A DNA stretch of 64,000 nt, from assembly GCA_950097015.1 (NCBI GenBank), contig CATNEN010000002.1:5549001-5613000 (forward strand), in the 5' to 3' direction. Position numbers and translations under genes: made by a program. The notes under the pieces were generated by a model. It was not told where the DNA came from and ran no database searches. It saw nothing but the letters and a program-made list of their open reading frames with translations. The DNA comes from Macrostomum hystrix (lineage: Eukaryota; Platyhelminthes; Macrostomidae). Below, piece by piece: positions 1 to 12,121 of the stretch. How positions within the stretch are numbered: the first letter of the stretch is position 1; every line of letters starts with the position of its first letter.

Positions 1-1261
1 TTGCATAAATATGTTATTGCATGCTCACAGGTAGGCTTTGCTTGAGAACGATAAAACAAACGAAAAATGTCGCCAATTGGTTTATTGCACGGCTGGTTAA
101 GTTAATAATAGGATTGCAGGTAAAACACGTTTCTATTAATAATAACATTTATAATAAATAACAGATTCACCCAGTCTAGGGTAGGGTTAGCGCAGCAAAA
201 AAAAAAACTGAAATTATTTGGAATTTAAAATATCAACCAAGCACAGTTATGTCCAATATATGTGTGCGCTTTGAGCAGGTCTGAATAGTCCCAAGTTGAC
301 ATATTGAAATCCCTGGGGCATCGCTTGCACTACTCCGGACTAGAACGTCGAGTTTCTTGTTTGACTCGCGGCACAAAAAGCAGACAAAATCTAGAACATT
401 TCTAAGAAAATAAAGTTTAAATTTGAACGCGAATTGGATTAAAAATGGTCGCTACAAATAATAATTCAAATATTGTGCGGCAAATTTCTTCTATAAACCA
501 GATTTATTTATAGCCGAAAAGATTACAGTACAGGACCGGTATTTTGACGAATAGAACACAGAGTCAAGAGAAACAGTTGAGAACTATGCTTAAACACAAA
601 AGTCAATGAACCCGTCATGCAGCAATCAGATCAATCATGACAATCATGATAATACCAGCGTGGCTTCAATCTGCTTTCCGGGAAACATGGGCAGACACAA
701 AAAGGGATAAAAAATTAAAGGCTATAGTAGGATAAGCAGGTGTAATCAACAATAACAAAAATGTACGTGTGTTAGCATTAAATATGCGCGCTGTGTACAA
801 AAACTCACTAATATCAACAAATTTTCGCACTCACTATTTTTGCTTTTCGTTTTCTTTTGTAGAAAAGAAATGTTTTAAATAATAAATAAATAACAATGGC
901 TGTAAAACAGAAACACAGAGGCAAATAAGGGGCTAAGTTTGGGGGGCCGTATAGTCAGACCTCGATGTATAAGCGAATCAAATAACGATTAAATACACGT
1001 ACTTATATTAATAGGAGTTTAAATATAACAAAAAACTATTGCATAATCAAACGGCCGATTAAGCTGAGAAACGAAACTTTCTCACCAAAGAATGCTGATG
1101 AACGAAAATCTATTTAGATGCAGCGTCCTGGTTGCTATGACAGCTCTCACTTCCCACTGATCTACACGAAAATATTATTCGTTTGAGCAAAGTCGAGAAT
1201 TGCGTGACAGCATCATCTGTAACGTTATGCCCTTATTTACCGGATTTGTTGAAGTGTCATC
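1..1261. other. AT-rich non-coding flank
   Basis: I see no coding exon, RNA gene or recognisable element in this stretch. It lies beyond the 3' end of the minus-strand ABLIM gene and is probably intergenic. Confidence 0.5.
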
Positions 1262-1860
1262 CCTTCACTGCCAGGTGTGATCCACTAGTGCCAGGTGTGA
1301 TTCACTAGTGCCAGGTGTGATCCACTAGTGCCAGGTGTGATCCACTAGTGCCAGGTGTGATCCACTAATGCCAGGTGTGATCCACTAGTGCCAGGTGTGT
1401 TCGACTAGTGCCAGGTGTGATCCACTAGTGCCAGGTGTGATCCACTAGTGCCAGGTGTGATCCACTAATGCCAGGTGTGATCCACTAGTGCCAGGTGTGA
1501 TTCACTAGTGCCAGGTGTGTTCGACTAGTACCAGGTGTGATCCACTAGTGCCAGGTGTGATCCACTAGTGCCAGGTGTGATCCACTAATGCCAGGTGTGA
1601 TCCATTAGTGCCAGGTGTGATCCACTAGTGCCAGGTGTGATTCACTAGTGCCAGGTGTGATCCACTAGTGCCAGGTGTGATCCACTAGTGCCAGGTGTGA
1701 TTCACTAGTGCCAGGTGTGTTCGACTAGTGCCAGGTGTGATCCACTAGTGCCAGGTGTGATCCACTAATGCCAGGTGTGATCCATTAGTGCCAGGTGTAA
1801 TCCCTGTAGCACCAGGCGTGATCCCTTGGCATTAGCACCAGCAGTAATACCCTTTATACC
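1262..1860. repeat. 20-bp minisatellite
   Basis: About 27 head-to-tail copies of the unit gccaggtgtgatccactagt. Variants (tccactaatg, ttcgactagt) recur in a semi-ordered way, which suggests multi-unit duplication. The last copies, after about 1795, are degenerate. Each unit carries CAGGTG on the plus strand. Confidence 0.95.
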
Positions 1861-2609
1861 AGGTAAAATCCCGTAGTGCCATGGGTAAATCCCCTTAGTT
1901 ACCTCCAATGAATTCCAATGTACGTCCATTTTTTCTCAAAGGGAATTTCTGTAGAAAGGAACTCAGAAAGCACAGGTGCCAAATCCAATCGGAATTTGTA
2001 ATCGAAAACTTTTAACAAAATGTTCGAAATGAAACACAAACAGCTAAACATATCGGGTAGAGTGAAAAAGAAGCGAACCTAGATTGCACCAGCGCGCTTG
2101 TTTTGCATTCTTGTGTTCTTTTTTGTTAATAAAATGACGCAGCTAAACAGGTAGCACACACGCAGAGAATATGAAGCGCAGTACTTTATTTAGTCTTGAA
2201 TGAGACAATGAATTGCAAGACAAATATTATAATTTATGATAATTAGCCATAGTCCACCTGCCAACAACATGAAAAAGCAATACTTAGCAAGAACGCGGCA
2301 CAGACCAGCTCAGTTCAGGGGGAAAAGAGGGCTGTTATTGCAGCTCGGGTAGTTGAAACTCAGTCTGAGGATGCTATTTAAAAGAGTAGATGGGAAAACA
2401 CAAATGGGAAACTACTGAAACAGATGGGATAAATTAAAATCTAAAAAACAGGATCAAAGAAAACAATTAGCATTTTTATTAGGAGTTTTTGCACATATTT
2501 ATATTTGCCTAAAACATCGAAAAACAAGTTCAAGCTGCGAAACAAAGAAACACTAATTAGGCCGGAAGCTACCCGATATGTATCGAAAAAGTAATATCTG
2601 CCCTGCCAA
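1861..2609. other. Non-coding, includes ABLIM 3' flank
   Basis: No exon is visible. The part next to 2610 should be 3' untranslated sequence of the minus-strand ABLIM gene. It contains one copy of the dispersed near-palindromic motif TACCCGATATGTATCGAAAA at about 2571-2591. Confidence 0.5.
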
Positions 2610-5600
2610 TCAGAACAGGCCGGCCTTGCGCTTCATGTCGTTTCTCTTCCACTCCGGCAGCAGGTGGAACTGCCGCCTAGTCAGGCCCTTGAACACCTTG
2701 CCGAAGTCATCATCGGCCAGGTGATCCTCCAGCCGGCAGGGATCAGCATCCTTCGGCGGCGGCCTGGCCCGCAGGATCTCGTAGGCGTAGAGCCGCGGCG
2801 GCGCGGGGCCGGGGTTCAGCGGACTGGGCCTGAGGCCCAGAATGTCCGGGTAGGCGGCCAGGAGGTCCTCCTGTCGGCTGGCAGGTCGCCGATGACTACG
2901 CCCGGTTCCCAGCGGGAGGCTGGCCGACTTGCTGTGCTGTTGCTGACCGTTGAACGATCCGTCATTGTCGGCGTCGAAGTCACTGTCGGCGCCTGGCGGC
3001 TGCGGCGGTGGACCAAATGACAGCGGGACTCGAACTCGACTGCCGCGGCGCTGATTATGAATGGAATCCGCGTCCGAGTCATCGCGACCGCTGCCATTGC
3101 CTGCGAAGATTCAAAGGATCAGGAATACATATTGGTGACTTTGGTGACCTTGGGTCAGCTGATGTTGGTCAGGGCCAGGGGAAGCTAAAAAAACTCCCTG
3201 TGAGACAGGAAAGTCCAGGTGAGGTCAGGTAAGTCCAGGTGAGGTCAGTGAAATCCAGGTGAGGTCAGGTAAGTCCAGGTGAGGTCAGGTAAGTCCAAGT
3301 GAGGTCAGGTAAGTCCAGGTGAGGTCAGGTAAGTCCAGCTGAGGTCAGTGAAGTCCAGGTAAGTCCAGGTAAGTCTAGGTGAGGTCAGGGAAGTCCAGGT
3401 AAGGTCAGGTAAGTCTAGGTGAGGTCAGGGAAGTCCAGGTGAGGTCAGGGAAGTCCAGGTAAGTCCAGGTAAGTCTAGGTGAGGTCAGGGAAGTCCAGGT
3501 GAGGTCAGGGAAGTCCAGGTGAGGTCAGGGAAGTCCAGCTGAGGTCAGTGAAGTCCAGCTGAGGTCAGTGAAATCCAGGTGAGGTTAGGGAAGTCCAGGT
3601 GAGGTCAGGTAAGTCTAGGTGAGGTCAGGGAAGTCCAGGTGAGGTCAGGGAAGTCCAGGTAAGTCCAGGTAAGTCTAGGTGAGGTCAGGGAAGTCCAGGT
3701 GAGGTCAGGTAAGTCTAGGTGAGGTCAGGGAAGTCCAGGTGAGGTCAGGGAAGTCCAGGTGAGGTCAGGGAAGTCCAGCTGAGGTCAGTGAAGTCCAGCT
3801 GAGGTCAGTGAAATCCAGGTGAGGTTAGGGAAGTCCAGGTGAGGTCAGGTAAGTCTAGGTGAGGTCAGGGAAGTCCAGGTGAGGTCAGGGAAGTCCAGGT
3901 AAGTCCAGGTAAGTCTAGGTGAGGTCAGGGAAGTCCAGGTGAGGTCAGGTAAGTCTAGGTGAGGTCAGGGAAGCCCAGGTGAGGTCAGGGAAGTCCAGGT
4001 GAGGTCAGGGAAGTCCAGGTGAGGTCAGGGAAGTCCAGGTGAGGTCAGGTAAGTCCAGGTGAGGTCAGGGACGTCAAGGTGAGGTCAGGGAAGTTCAAAT
4101 GGGTCAAATGGGGTCTGGTAACATCTATTCGAGTCTGAGGGTGTCAGGTGAATGTATATAAAGTGACTTTTATCAGGAAAATATGCCTATATTTATCTAT
4201 CAGTTAGTTAAGTCTAAATATAGATCTATTTCTAGTTATTTTTAACTAAGAAATAGTGTGCTGTTCCAGACTTAGAAAAAAATTCGCACGGCGCACGAAG
4301 TTGAAAAATGTATCCAAAAACAGACTGTGCCATACACTTTCGCTTCTCCTCTACAGTATAAGTGCTAGCGAGCTAATCTATATAAATAGAATACCACAGA
4401 GAAAATCCATCTGTCTTAAAACAAAATCCACTTAGAAAAAATGAAGTCGAATCTAAAATTAGAGCAAGACAGCGAAGGAGAGCAGAAGTGAAAAAGAATC
4501 GAATAAATGAATAATTTTAGCATTTCAACTGCATATGATCTAGGGCAATGACCAATATGAAAATTATGACCGAAAAGGCAATGACCAACCCGAAATCCAG
4601 ACAGGAGAGTGGAAATGGCCTGAGCAAAAGCTAAGTGAGGAAAGTAGTGACGACCTTATGTAGGCTTTTAAAAAGAACAGAATAAAATGAACTCGACAAT
4701 GTCCTGGTGGTTGCCAGGCTGACTCACTCAGCAGCAGAGCAGCTCCCAGACCGCCGATTTCAATCTTGCCTTCGGCCAGCTCCTGTTCCAGCTTGCTGCG
4801 CCTCGGCTGCGGCCGACGCTCCTCGGAGTCGAAGCCGTTGCGGCCGCATTCCGGCCTGTCAGCCAGAATTCCATCGTCGGCGAGGCTGTCCCCGTCGGCG
4901 CCCCGATGCCGCCTGCCCAGTTCGGCTAGGAGCAGGCTGGAGAAGGCGGGCGCCGGCCAGTTGTCGCGCTCGATCGGCGCAGGCCGGCTGATGTCCGGCT
5001 TGGAGCCGCCCGGGTACAGGCTCAGCAGCAGCGGGTCGTCTCCGGGAGACGGCGACAGCGACCGAGGAGTTCGACGACCGCTGCCGCCTCCGCCTCGGGT
5101 GGAGCCGCCGGCGGTGACGGAGCCCGGGTGGGTGCTGCGGGACGCCAGGCTGGCTTGACGAGACGCCCTACCTGGCGGCAGGTGGAAATGGCGCGGACTG
5201 ATGCCGCTGACGCCAACGACGCTGCCGGCGATTGAGCCGCAGACGGAGGGGCTGGTGGTGCGACGGTAGCGATCATTGGGGTGGGTCCTCTGGTCGGCCT
5301 CCTGCTCCATGCTCAGGTAGGATCTGGCCAACAGGTGCGAGCCGAAGCTGATGGGAAATCGGCGATGAGGAATGGCGTAGCCGCCAGTGCCGACGCCGAT
5401 GCTGCTGTTGGCACCGCCGCCGCCAACGCCCGACTCTGACGGGCAGGAGAAACTGGTCGGACTGTGCTGATGCTGCAGGCTCAGGTGCTGCGGATAGGCC
5501 ATGGCGTGGCGCGGCAGCGGGGTGCTGCTAGCGGCCGCAGCCGAGTCCGAGTCCGTGGCCGCGTGCCCGTTGCCATTGGCAACAGAAGTGGCGTGGCCAG

Positions 5601-6354
5601 GCGGCCGGGACCAACCATCTGAGCCATTGCTGTCTTTCAGTTTCTCGCGCTGGGTGCAGGTCTTGCACAGGTAAAGCTGGTTAGACCAGAGCGTGACTCG
5701 ATCACCGGGCGCAAACGGTGTCTGGCAGCTCTGGCATTGGAAGCAGCGCGGATGGAATGTGCTGCCCAGGGCCGTGATCACCTCGCCTGTTGGCATTTGG
5801 GTGAAACTTCGTCATAGTCTATGGCTTTTAAGTTTTTAAGAAATATTTAAGTCGTTTGAGAAGTTTTTGAGTCGGTATAGAAGCATTCGAGCTGTTGGAA
5901 AAGCGTTTGAGTCGGTAAAGAAGAGTTTGAGTCGGTAAAGAAGGGTTTGAGTCGGTAAAGAAGGGTTTGAGTCGGTACAGAAGAGTTTAAGCCGTTGAAG
6001 AAGTGTTTGAGTCGGTACGGAGGCATTTGAGTCGGTACAGAAGCGCTTGAGCCATTTAAGAAGCATCATTATGTGCATTTGAAACAAACGAACCTGTAAC
6101 AGTAATTCGTGAAACAATAATCCGGTTCTCAACTCACCAGTGACATAGTCAGTGCAGATTCGGCATCTCACGCCAAACAGTTTCTGGTAATCATCCGGAC
6201 AGTAGAACTTGGCGTCGCGCACAAAGAAGCCGCCCTTCTCTAGCCCAACTGAGCAGGCGGCGCATTTGAAGCAGTCGCGGTGCATGTACTTCTCCTGAAC
6301 TCGCAGCACCTCGCCCTTGCAGCGCTTTTGGCAGGCCAGGCAATAGACTTTCAT
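2610..6354 (-). CDS. Actin-binding LIM protein (ABLIM/UNC-115-like), 588 aa, three exons
   Basis: Exons on the minus strand are 6138-6354, 4728-5786 and 2610-3100. Donors are GTGAGT-like, acceptors end in CAG, both introns are phase 1, and the join makes 589 codons including TGA. LIM1 (residues 5-55) shows C5-C8-H25-C28-C31-C34-C52-D55. LIM2 (64-116) contains GEVITALGSTFHPRC and CxxC, as in LIM1-LIM2 of vertebrate ABLIM. A Ser/Gly/Pro-rich low-complexity middle follows. The last ~65 residues form a villin-headpiece domain ending RNDMKRKAGLF, the F-actin-binding C-terminus of the ABLIM/dematin family. By family knowledge it links actin filaments to signalling, for example in axon guidance. It has only two LIM domains where typical ABLIMs have four, so it is either a short form or has an undetected upstream exon. 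The chosen ATG lies directly before LIM1. Confidence 0.88.
3195..4100. repeat. 20-bp minisatellite in ABLIM intron 2
   Basis: The unit is gaggtcaggtaagtccaggt, with 10-bp half units, about 45 copies. Bases 3481-3720 and 3721-3960 are identical, a 240-bp tandem duplication. On the plus strand (antisense to the gene) the unit spells donor-like CAGGTAAGT and CAGGTGAGG. Confidence 0.95.
4101..4727. other. Remainder of ABLIM intron 2
   Basis: AT-rich intronic sequence between the array and the donor of exon 2. No exon or element was recognised. Confidence 0.5.
5840..6070. repeat. 20-bp minisatellite in ABLIM intron 1
   Basis: About 11 degenerate copies of gtttgagtcggtaaagaaga fill most of the 351-bp intron. 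A LIM1 reading frame runs into it on the minus strand, giving a spurious extension. Confidence 0.85.
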
Positions 6355-7738
6355 GGCTTTGGCTTGCTTTACGCACTGTTGTCTTTACACTGGGATTATA
6401 GCTGAAGGTGGAGTTTTAATTGGAACAGAAAATTTAAGCTTCTAGGAGAGCCACAGTGCTGTGTTTGCTAATAGTTATATGCTCGATAGCTCGCCCACCC
6501 ACGGACAGACACGGAGAAAGGAAGGTGAGGTGGCGAACAATGCACACTCGAACACACACACACAGCCAACCCAGCGCTGCTATTCACCTCTTACACAATT
6601 GGCCACCAGCCAAACGCGAATAACAGCAAGTTCAAGCGCCGAAATAGAGGATTTCTAGTTCAAGGGGGTCAAGCGCGGGTCAGAGTTATGAAATGCAGCT
6701 GCTAAGAAATCCATCCTAGGAGAGAATTTCTTCTTTTTTTATTTACAAAAAAATGGCAGAGGGCGTTGCCGAGCTGTTACGCAACACACAAACACCTAAG
6801 CCCGAGCTGGAGCCTATTTCTAAGGTGGGAGGCTCGAAGTCTCACCTGATGCTAAAAATAGCAGCAGTTAGAAGATCTGCACAGCTCCAACCCAGCCCTA
6901 TAATAATAGTTGTTCAAATACAAGCTTTTCAGTGTAATTTAATATAGAATGTTCAGCTCTAAAACAAACCTGCATTCCCACATACTTAATTGGCCCGCCC
7001 ACCTGCGCACACACAAGCATGGCGAGCATAATTCAAGACTGATAATAAGCTAGCTGAGTTTCCACCAGGTAGACTAACAGGTTATTATTGTTGTCATGCA
7101 GAAACTAGCAATACCCTTACATTAGCATAAATAAACAGTTATTGTAGGAAAGAATTTTTTCAACTGTTGAATCATTCCTATAGTTGTTTACCAGTTGACA
7201 TCAGCCACTTTATCACTCAGGTCAATGGGAGCCTTAAAGAATTGGTTAGTTATTTTTACAATGACTAACAATAGCTTTGCAGTATGACTAAACAGAAGGG
7301 GTGAAGCAATCAACATAATTCGAAGTAAAGCTATAAACAATACAGCCAAAATAAGCTTTGGTCAATGAATTCAATTGTGGCAACTTCTGAACTAAATGGC
7401 TTTGTAAATTTAGCATAAAAAGTATCAAGTGTGTAAAGTGGATATTCCAAAGTGGTCCAAACAGATGCACTTCTACTACCAAATGTACCATGAAATGATA
7501 CAAAGGTTTGATTGTAAAATTTTGAAAACATGCTTATATAAAAACATTTTTACTTAAGCAAAATGTGCAAACTAAGAATAGAATTCTGTGATAGAATGAT
7601 TTTGGATTTGTCAAACCTATTGGGCAAATTCCAGTGACTATCAAAGCAAGGAACATCAGGTAATTGCTGATTACACTGGTTAAATTATATATTTTTACAC
7701 AAAATAGCTAAGCAAATAGATGAAGTAAAGTGACATTA

Positions 7739-8470
7739 GAATCTGTGACCCCTCAGACCTCACCCTACGAGCCTTTCTATTCTCTCTATCTGCCATAGCC
7801 CTAATCACCAAAGAGCTCTGCCACAGTGTGTCTAATACCCTCACCAAACTTAGCCACTCTCAGTGGTCAGGGAATAGGAAACATTGAACCTGTGGGCTCT
7901 TTTGTGATCACCTACTCTTAGAAAGAACTGTTTTTTTCCAAGTCCATTGTCAGGCATTTACTTGACAATGAGCTGCCTCAGGGACATGGCTAGGCTACAC
8001 TCTGCCGCCACCCCAGAGTCAACCACATTTTTACTGGTCTGTCCAGCAGCTTAAGGGCATTTCAGATATTAAGCTGTCAGTTAGCCTACAGCTTGGTCTA
8101 CAAACTGATATACTAGTAGTATATAAGTACCGCTACTTGATATCTTAGGGGTCAGAGGATCATGCCCTCACCTGCAAACATAGCATTGAGTGCTTCTAAT
8201 GACATGACAAGTTCAACTAGTGGCTCTGGGATATCTGGGAGAGAGCTAGAGAGAGAGAGTTGGTTTGTTAGAGCTCAAACCAATTGGCCTCTATACAGGA
8301 CTCTCACTACTTTGATGGCACTAAGAACAATGTGGTGGCCTTCAAGTGGGGGGTGGCAGTTGGCTTTGGATATGACTCTTGACTCATGTACACTTGCATT
8401 CCAAGTCTCCTTACATGCCTCTGCTGTCTTACACTATGCAGGCTGAAGCTGCTACCTTGCTTTTACACAT
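7739..8470. other. Unassigned higher-GC block
   Basis: About 730 bp distinctly richer in G+C than its AT-rich surroundings. No long frame or family motif was recognised; a 94-codon frame at 8162-8446 is not convincing. It may be a decayed mobile element or unrecognised exon material. Confidence 0.3.
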
Positions 8471-9769
8471 TTCTTTTTACAAAGAAGTTAGAAAAACATG
8501 TTTGGATCTAGATTGCCTATATAGTTTTTTTAATTTCAATAGGATTGTATAATGAATTTAGCTAAATTATGCATTGTAACACAAAAGAATGCATAATATT
8601 TTGAATTTTTTGGGCATTTTCTTTCAAGAAGGCTTGCTTTTTTACTTTTGTACTTTTGTCACTTAAGTATGACTATTGTGATAAACACAAAGTAAAGTTC
8701 CTGATAGCATGACAAACAATCACTTGAGTCGTAGTATGGGGATCTCAAAATTAATTAATGGCAATACATGGGCCGATAGTAAAACTAAAAGAATCACTTA
8801 CAAAAAAATACTAGATATTTAGGACTTTGTGTTGCATATTAATTACAAGTCACAGTCACCAATTAGATAAAATAATTTTTTATCAGAATTTAAACATTCA
8901 ATCAGGAAATACGAGAAAATGAATATAAGCGAAAGCGATTATCCCAATATATCTCGATATATGAGCCACACTCAAATTGGCTAGTAAGTAACTTACTCTG
9001 CAAGTAACTTTCTAAAACATACCTTGCTAGGCCTAGTTATATCGATTCTTAATATATAATTTTTCCATCTTTAATTTCTAAAATATATAATATTTTAAGC
9101 GCTGATGGCTTAAGAATAAACGATATTTTTTTGACGTAAGCTTAATAGTAGAATCCTCTACCATGGCTCTTAGCACAAAAAAACTAGTTTTCAAAAAATT
9201 AAACTAGTTTTCAAAAGTTTAACTTTTTACATTCTCGTAAATTTTTCGAAATTACCTACGTATAGTTTTCTGTCGTTACAAGCTTATACCATAAAGAATT
9301 TTGAATTTCTTATATTATATGTTACTATACAAAGTTCATCTTGCAAAATGCATAGAAAGGTAGTAAAAAATTGTATGTTTGTTAAAATATACACTTCTCT
9401 GAAAATACTTGACTTTTAAATTTAGTCTTTTTTGCAATTACGAGCTACGCTACGCTAATCACTTGTAATGCTTCTTCATTTTTAAGCAACTAAGCCTTGC
9501 AACTAATTCCAAGCTACTATAAGTTTAAACTAGTTATTATCAATTTCAATCAAGTTCAATCAATCAATTTAATATATTTTAGAATAGAAGTGCTGATACT
9601 GCCAACATTATCCACATGGATTCATCAAAATTTTCAATAACGCATAACGCAAAACCATCCTAGGACTATGGTTTTCACATTATTAAACGTTAGTGATTTT
9701 AATAAAAGTTACTACTAGAACTAGAACTAGCATTCTTTTATGATATTCATTTTAATGCGTTTCTTAACA

Positions 9770-9915
9770 ATAATAATATAATATAATGTAATAATAATTG
9801 CAGGAGGGCTGCGGACAGTGACACTTCATTTGGTGACATTAGACCCACAGCCAGCGAGGAGGCAATTCTGCCCATTTCGCTGACTCCTTATATATGCCTT
9901 TGTCATCTTCAGTTA
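9770..9915 (+). repeat. Dispersed repeat family, copy 1
   Basis: An AT-rich leader (taataataattgcaggaggg) is followed by a core containing gaggaggcaattctgcccat and gctgactcc. Related copies lie at about 29425-29620 (plus), 30895-31035 (minus) and 48570-48745 (minus). Probably a non-autonomous mobile element. Confidence 0.65.
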
Positions 9916-12121
9916 GGTTTCCAAAGTTTGGCATTGAGGCCTATATTTCTTATAAAATTGTCTCCCTGCTGTATGGACTCTAGTGACAGTAAGATAAAAT
10001 CCACTTTTTTATATTTATGAGGACACTTTGTGCAAATGCAAATCCTTTCATTGTAAGGAATTCTAGGTCTTACTCTCCATAATATTTCACATAATAAATG
10101 ATGATTTCTTAGATGAAAGTTTGATAGGATGCTCCTTCTTTTAGGTCATTCAAATGTCTCCATGGTAAAGTGAAGCTAATTACTGAATACTTCTTTTTTG
10201 TTGTAAAGAAAAAGGAGCCCACCCAGTTCTGAATGAGAGCCTTGATGTCAGTGTTTTGGTTTACCTAGAGAATAGCTTTACAATTCCTAAAATTTATTCT
10301 TTCAATTAGGCTTCTGTCTCATGGTCCATTGTTCCAAGACATAAAGGTTCCCCAAGCCTCTAATGTATATAGCACAATGCTTTCTATCATGGCTGTGCAA
10401 AATCTTAAATTTGTTTGAGTTTAAGCACTCAAAACACAGGCCATGACCTATCTGATTCCCATATATTAGGGTACCTAACAAGGCCTTTAGGCCCACCCTA
10501 TAATAAATGGAATTCAGATTTAAGAGGTTCTGATGCCTCTATTGAAGTTTAATCCTATTTCTTATTCACGCACAATTTACCCAACTCAAATTTACCCAAT
10601 TGCAATGTCCCACTTAATGTAGTATTCCTTTTTTGAGTGCCTAAAAGCAGTTTTTATAAAAAATAAAAGTAATCTTCAATAGGTCCCCTAGACTCTTTTG
10701 AAGTTTGATCCTATTTATTTTCTATTCCCCTAAACACAATTTAACTCCTAACCAAAATTTTGCTTCTCTAACCCCTAATTCCACATGTATATAATTTTAT
10801 TTTTTAACTCAGCACCCCTAAAACCCTTTATAGGCACAGAATTATGAACTAACTAAAACTGGAACTTTTTTATTTTAGTTATTAAAGTTTGAGAAGCCTA
10901 TGGTCCCTGCTATATTGTAGTAAATGATAGTAAATTGGCAAAAAAGCTTTAACCAAACATAAAATACCACTTCCTACAATTTCTGTGTTTCACTATCAAA
11001 AATAAGCAAAGGATAAATAGTTGCAAGGCTTCAGAACTTTTAATCACATTTTTTTTGTAGACACTAATTTCCTTCCCTAAATGAGATAAACTACATGGAT
11101 GGCTAGCATTAATTGATGAAACAGCACAGTAAGACAACACAATCCAAAAACCTCTTAATATTGTCTTCAGCACATATTTCATTGTATAATAGCACAAAGT
11201 ATAGACTCCACTAGTAGAGTAATTTATTAGATTCCAATATGAGACTGTATTAGTAAGACTATGCTCCAATAACAATATGCAAATTGTACGCTCCAAAACA
11301 ACTAGCCTAGTTATTGAGTGTAAAATCCACTTTTGGAGTCTTTGAGAAAGTCTGGCAGAACTATTTGACTGCTTGAGTAGTTTTCATTCATAGGTAGCAG
11401 CAGAAACAGTTGGTTACTTGCAGACTCTTCACTGAGTGCTGCTGAGACAGGCATTGATTTGAAATATTTTTTGTTTTGATAGCTGCTGAATTTAAAATGG
11501 CAAGCATTCTATCCCTTATTGGAATAATCTTGAAAACCTGTGGATGTGGACACACTTTAGAATTAAGAAGAATTGAGAAAGGTGTGCTTTGGCCTAACAC
11601 CAAGCACCAAAAACACAACACAATTTGTTTAACTGTTTTTGCCAATCCTTGGAGCCTAGTGCTGGCTGCCCATCAGTGTTTCACATTTCTTAGTTTGTAA
11701 AATGCATAATATTTAAACAAAAAGATGTTAAAATTATAATCTTAGCCAATATATAAGTAATTTAGTAATTTGTCCACTGCGGTATGTACTTAGAGTCCCA
11801 TTCCATTAGTTCCAGACATCTGTAGCATTGATATCAACATCAACATTGGCTGGCTTAGGTAGATTAGGTGACCTTAAAACTGACTGTTCAAGAACTAAAT
11901 CTGCTGTAAACAGGTGTTACAAGTGTGTAAATTCTATTTTCTAACTCTGTTACATAACACTTATACAACAGATAACTGCTCTTGGATACAAGAAATTATG
12001 CAATCTAACCAGCAGAACACATGTTTTCAATCCGAAATTAATTTTCAGCCGTTGTTTTTATTGCCTAATTAATCGAAAACAAGATAATTAGCCTAGGCCG
12101 GCCAGTCAGTACACTAGACTC

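Larger units (their letters stand above)
6355..12121. other. Long intergenic region between divergent ABLIM and PPM1H-like genes
   Basis: Mostly AT-rich with no convincing exons. The two flanking genes are transcribed away from each other, so both 5' ends and promoters should lie here, but I could not identify them. It holds a more GC-rich unassigned block (7739-8470) and one copy of a dispersed repeat (9770-9915). Confidence 0.5.

Noticed and set aside
1262-4100. Possible CRISPR arrays
   Set aside because: Contiguous head-to-tail repeats without unique spacers, in a eukaryotic context.
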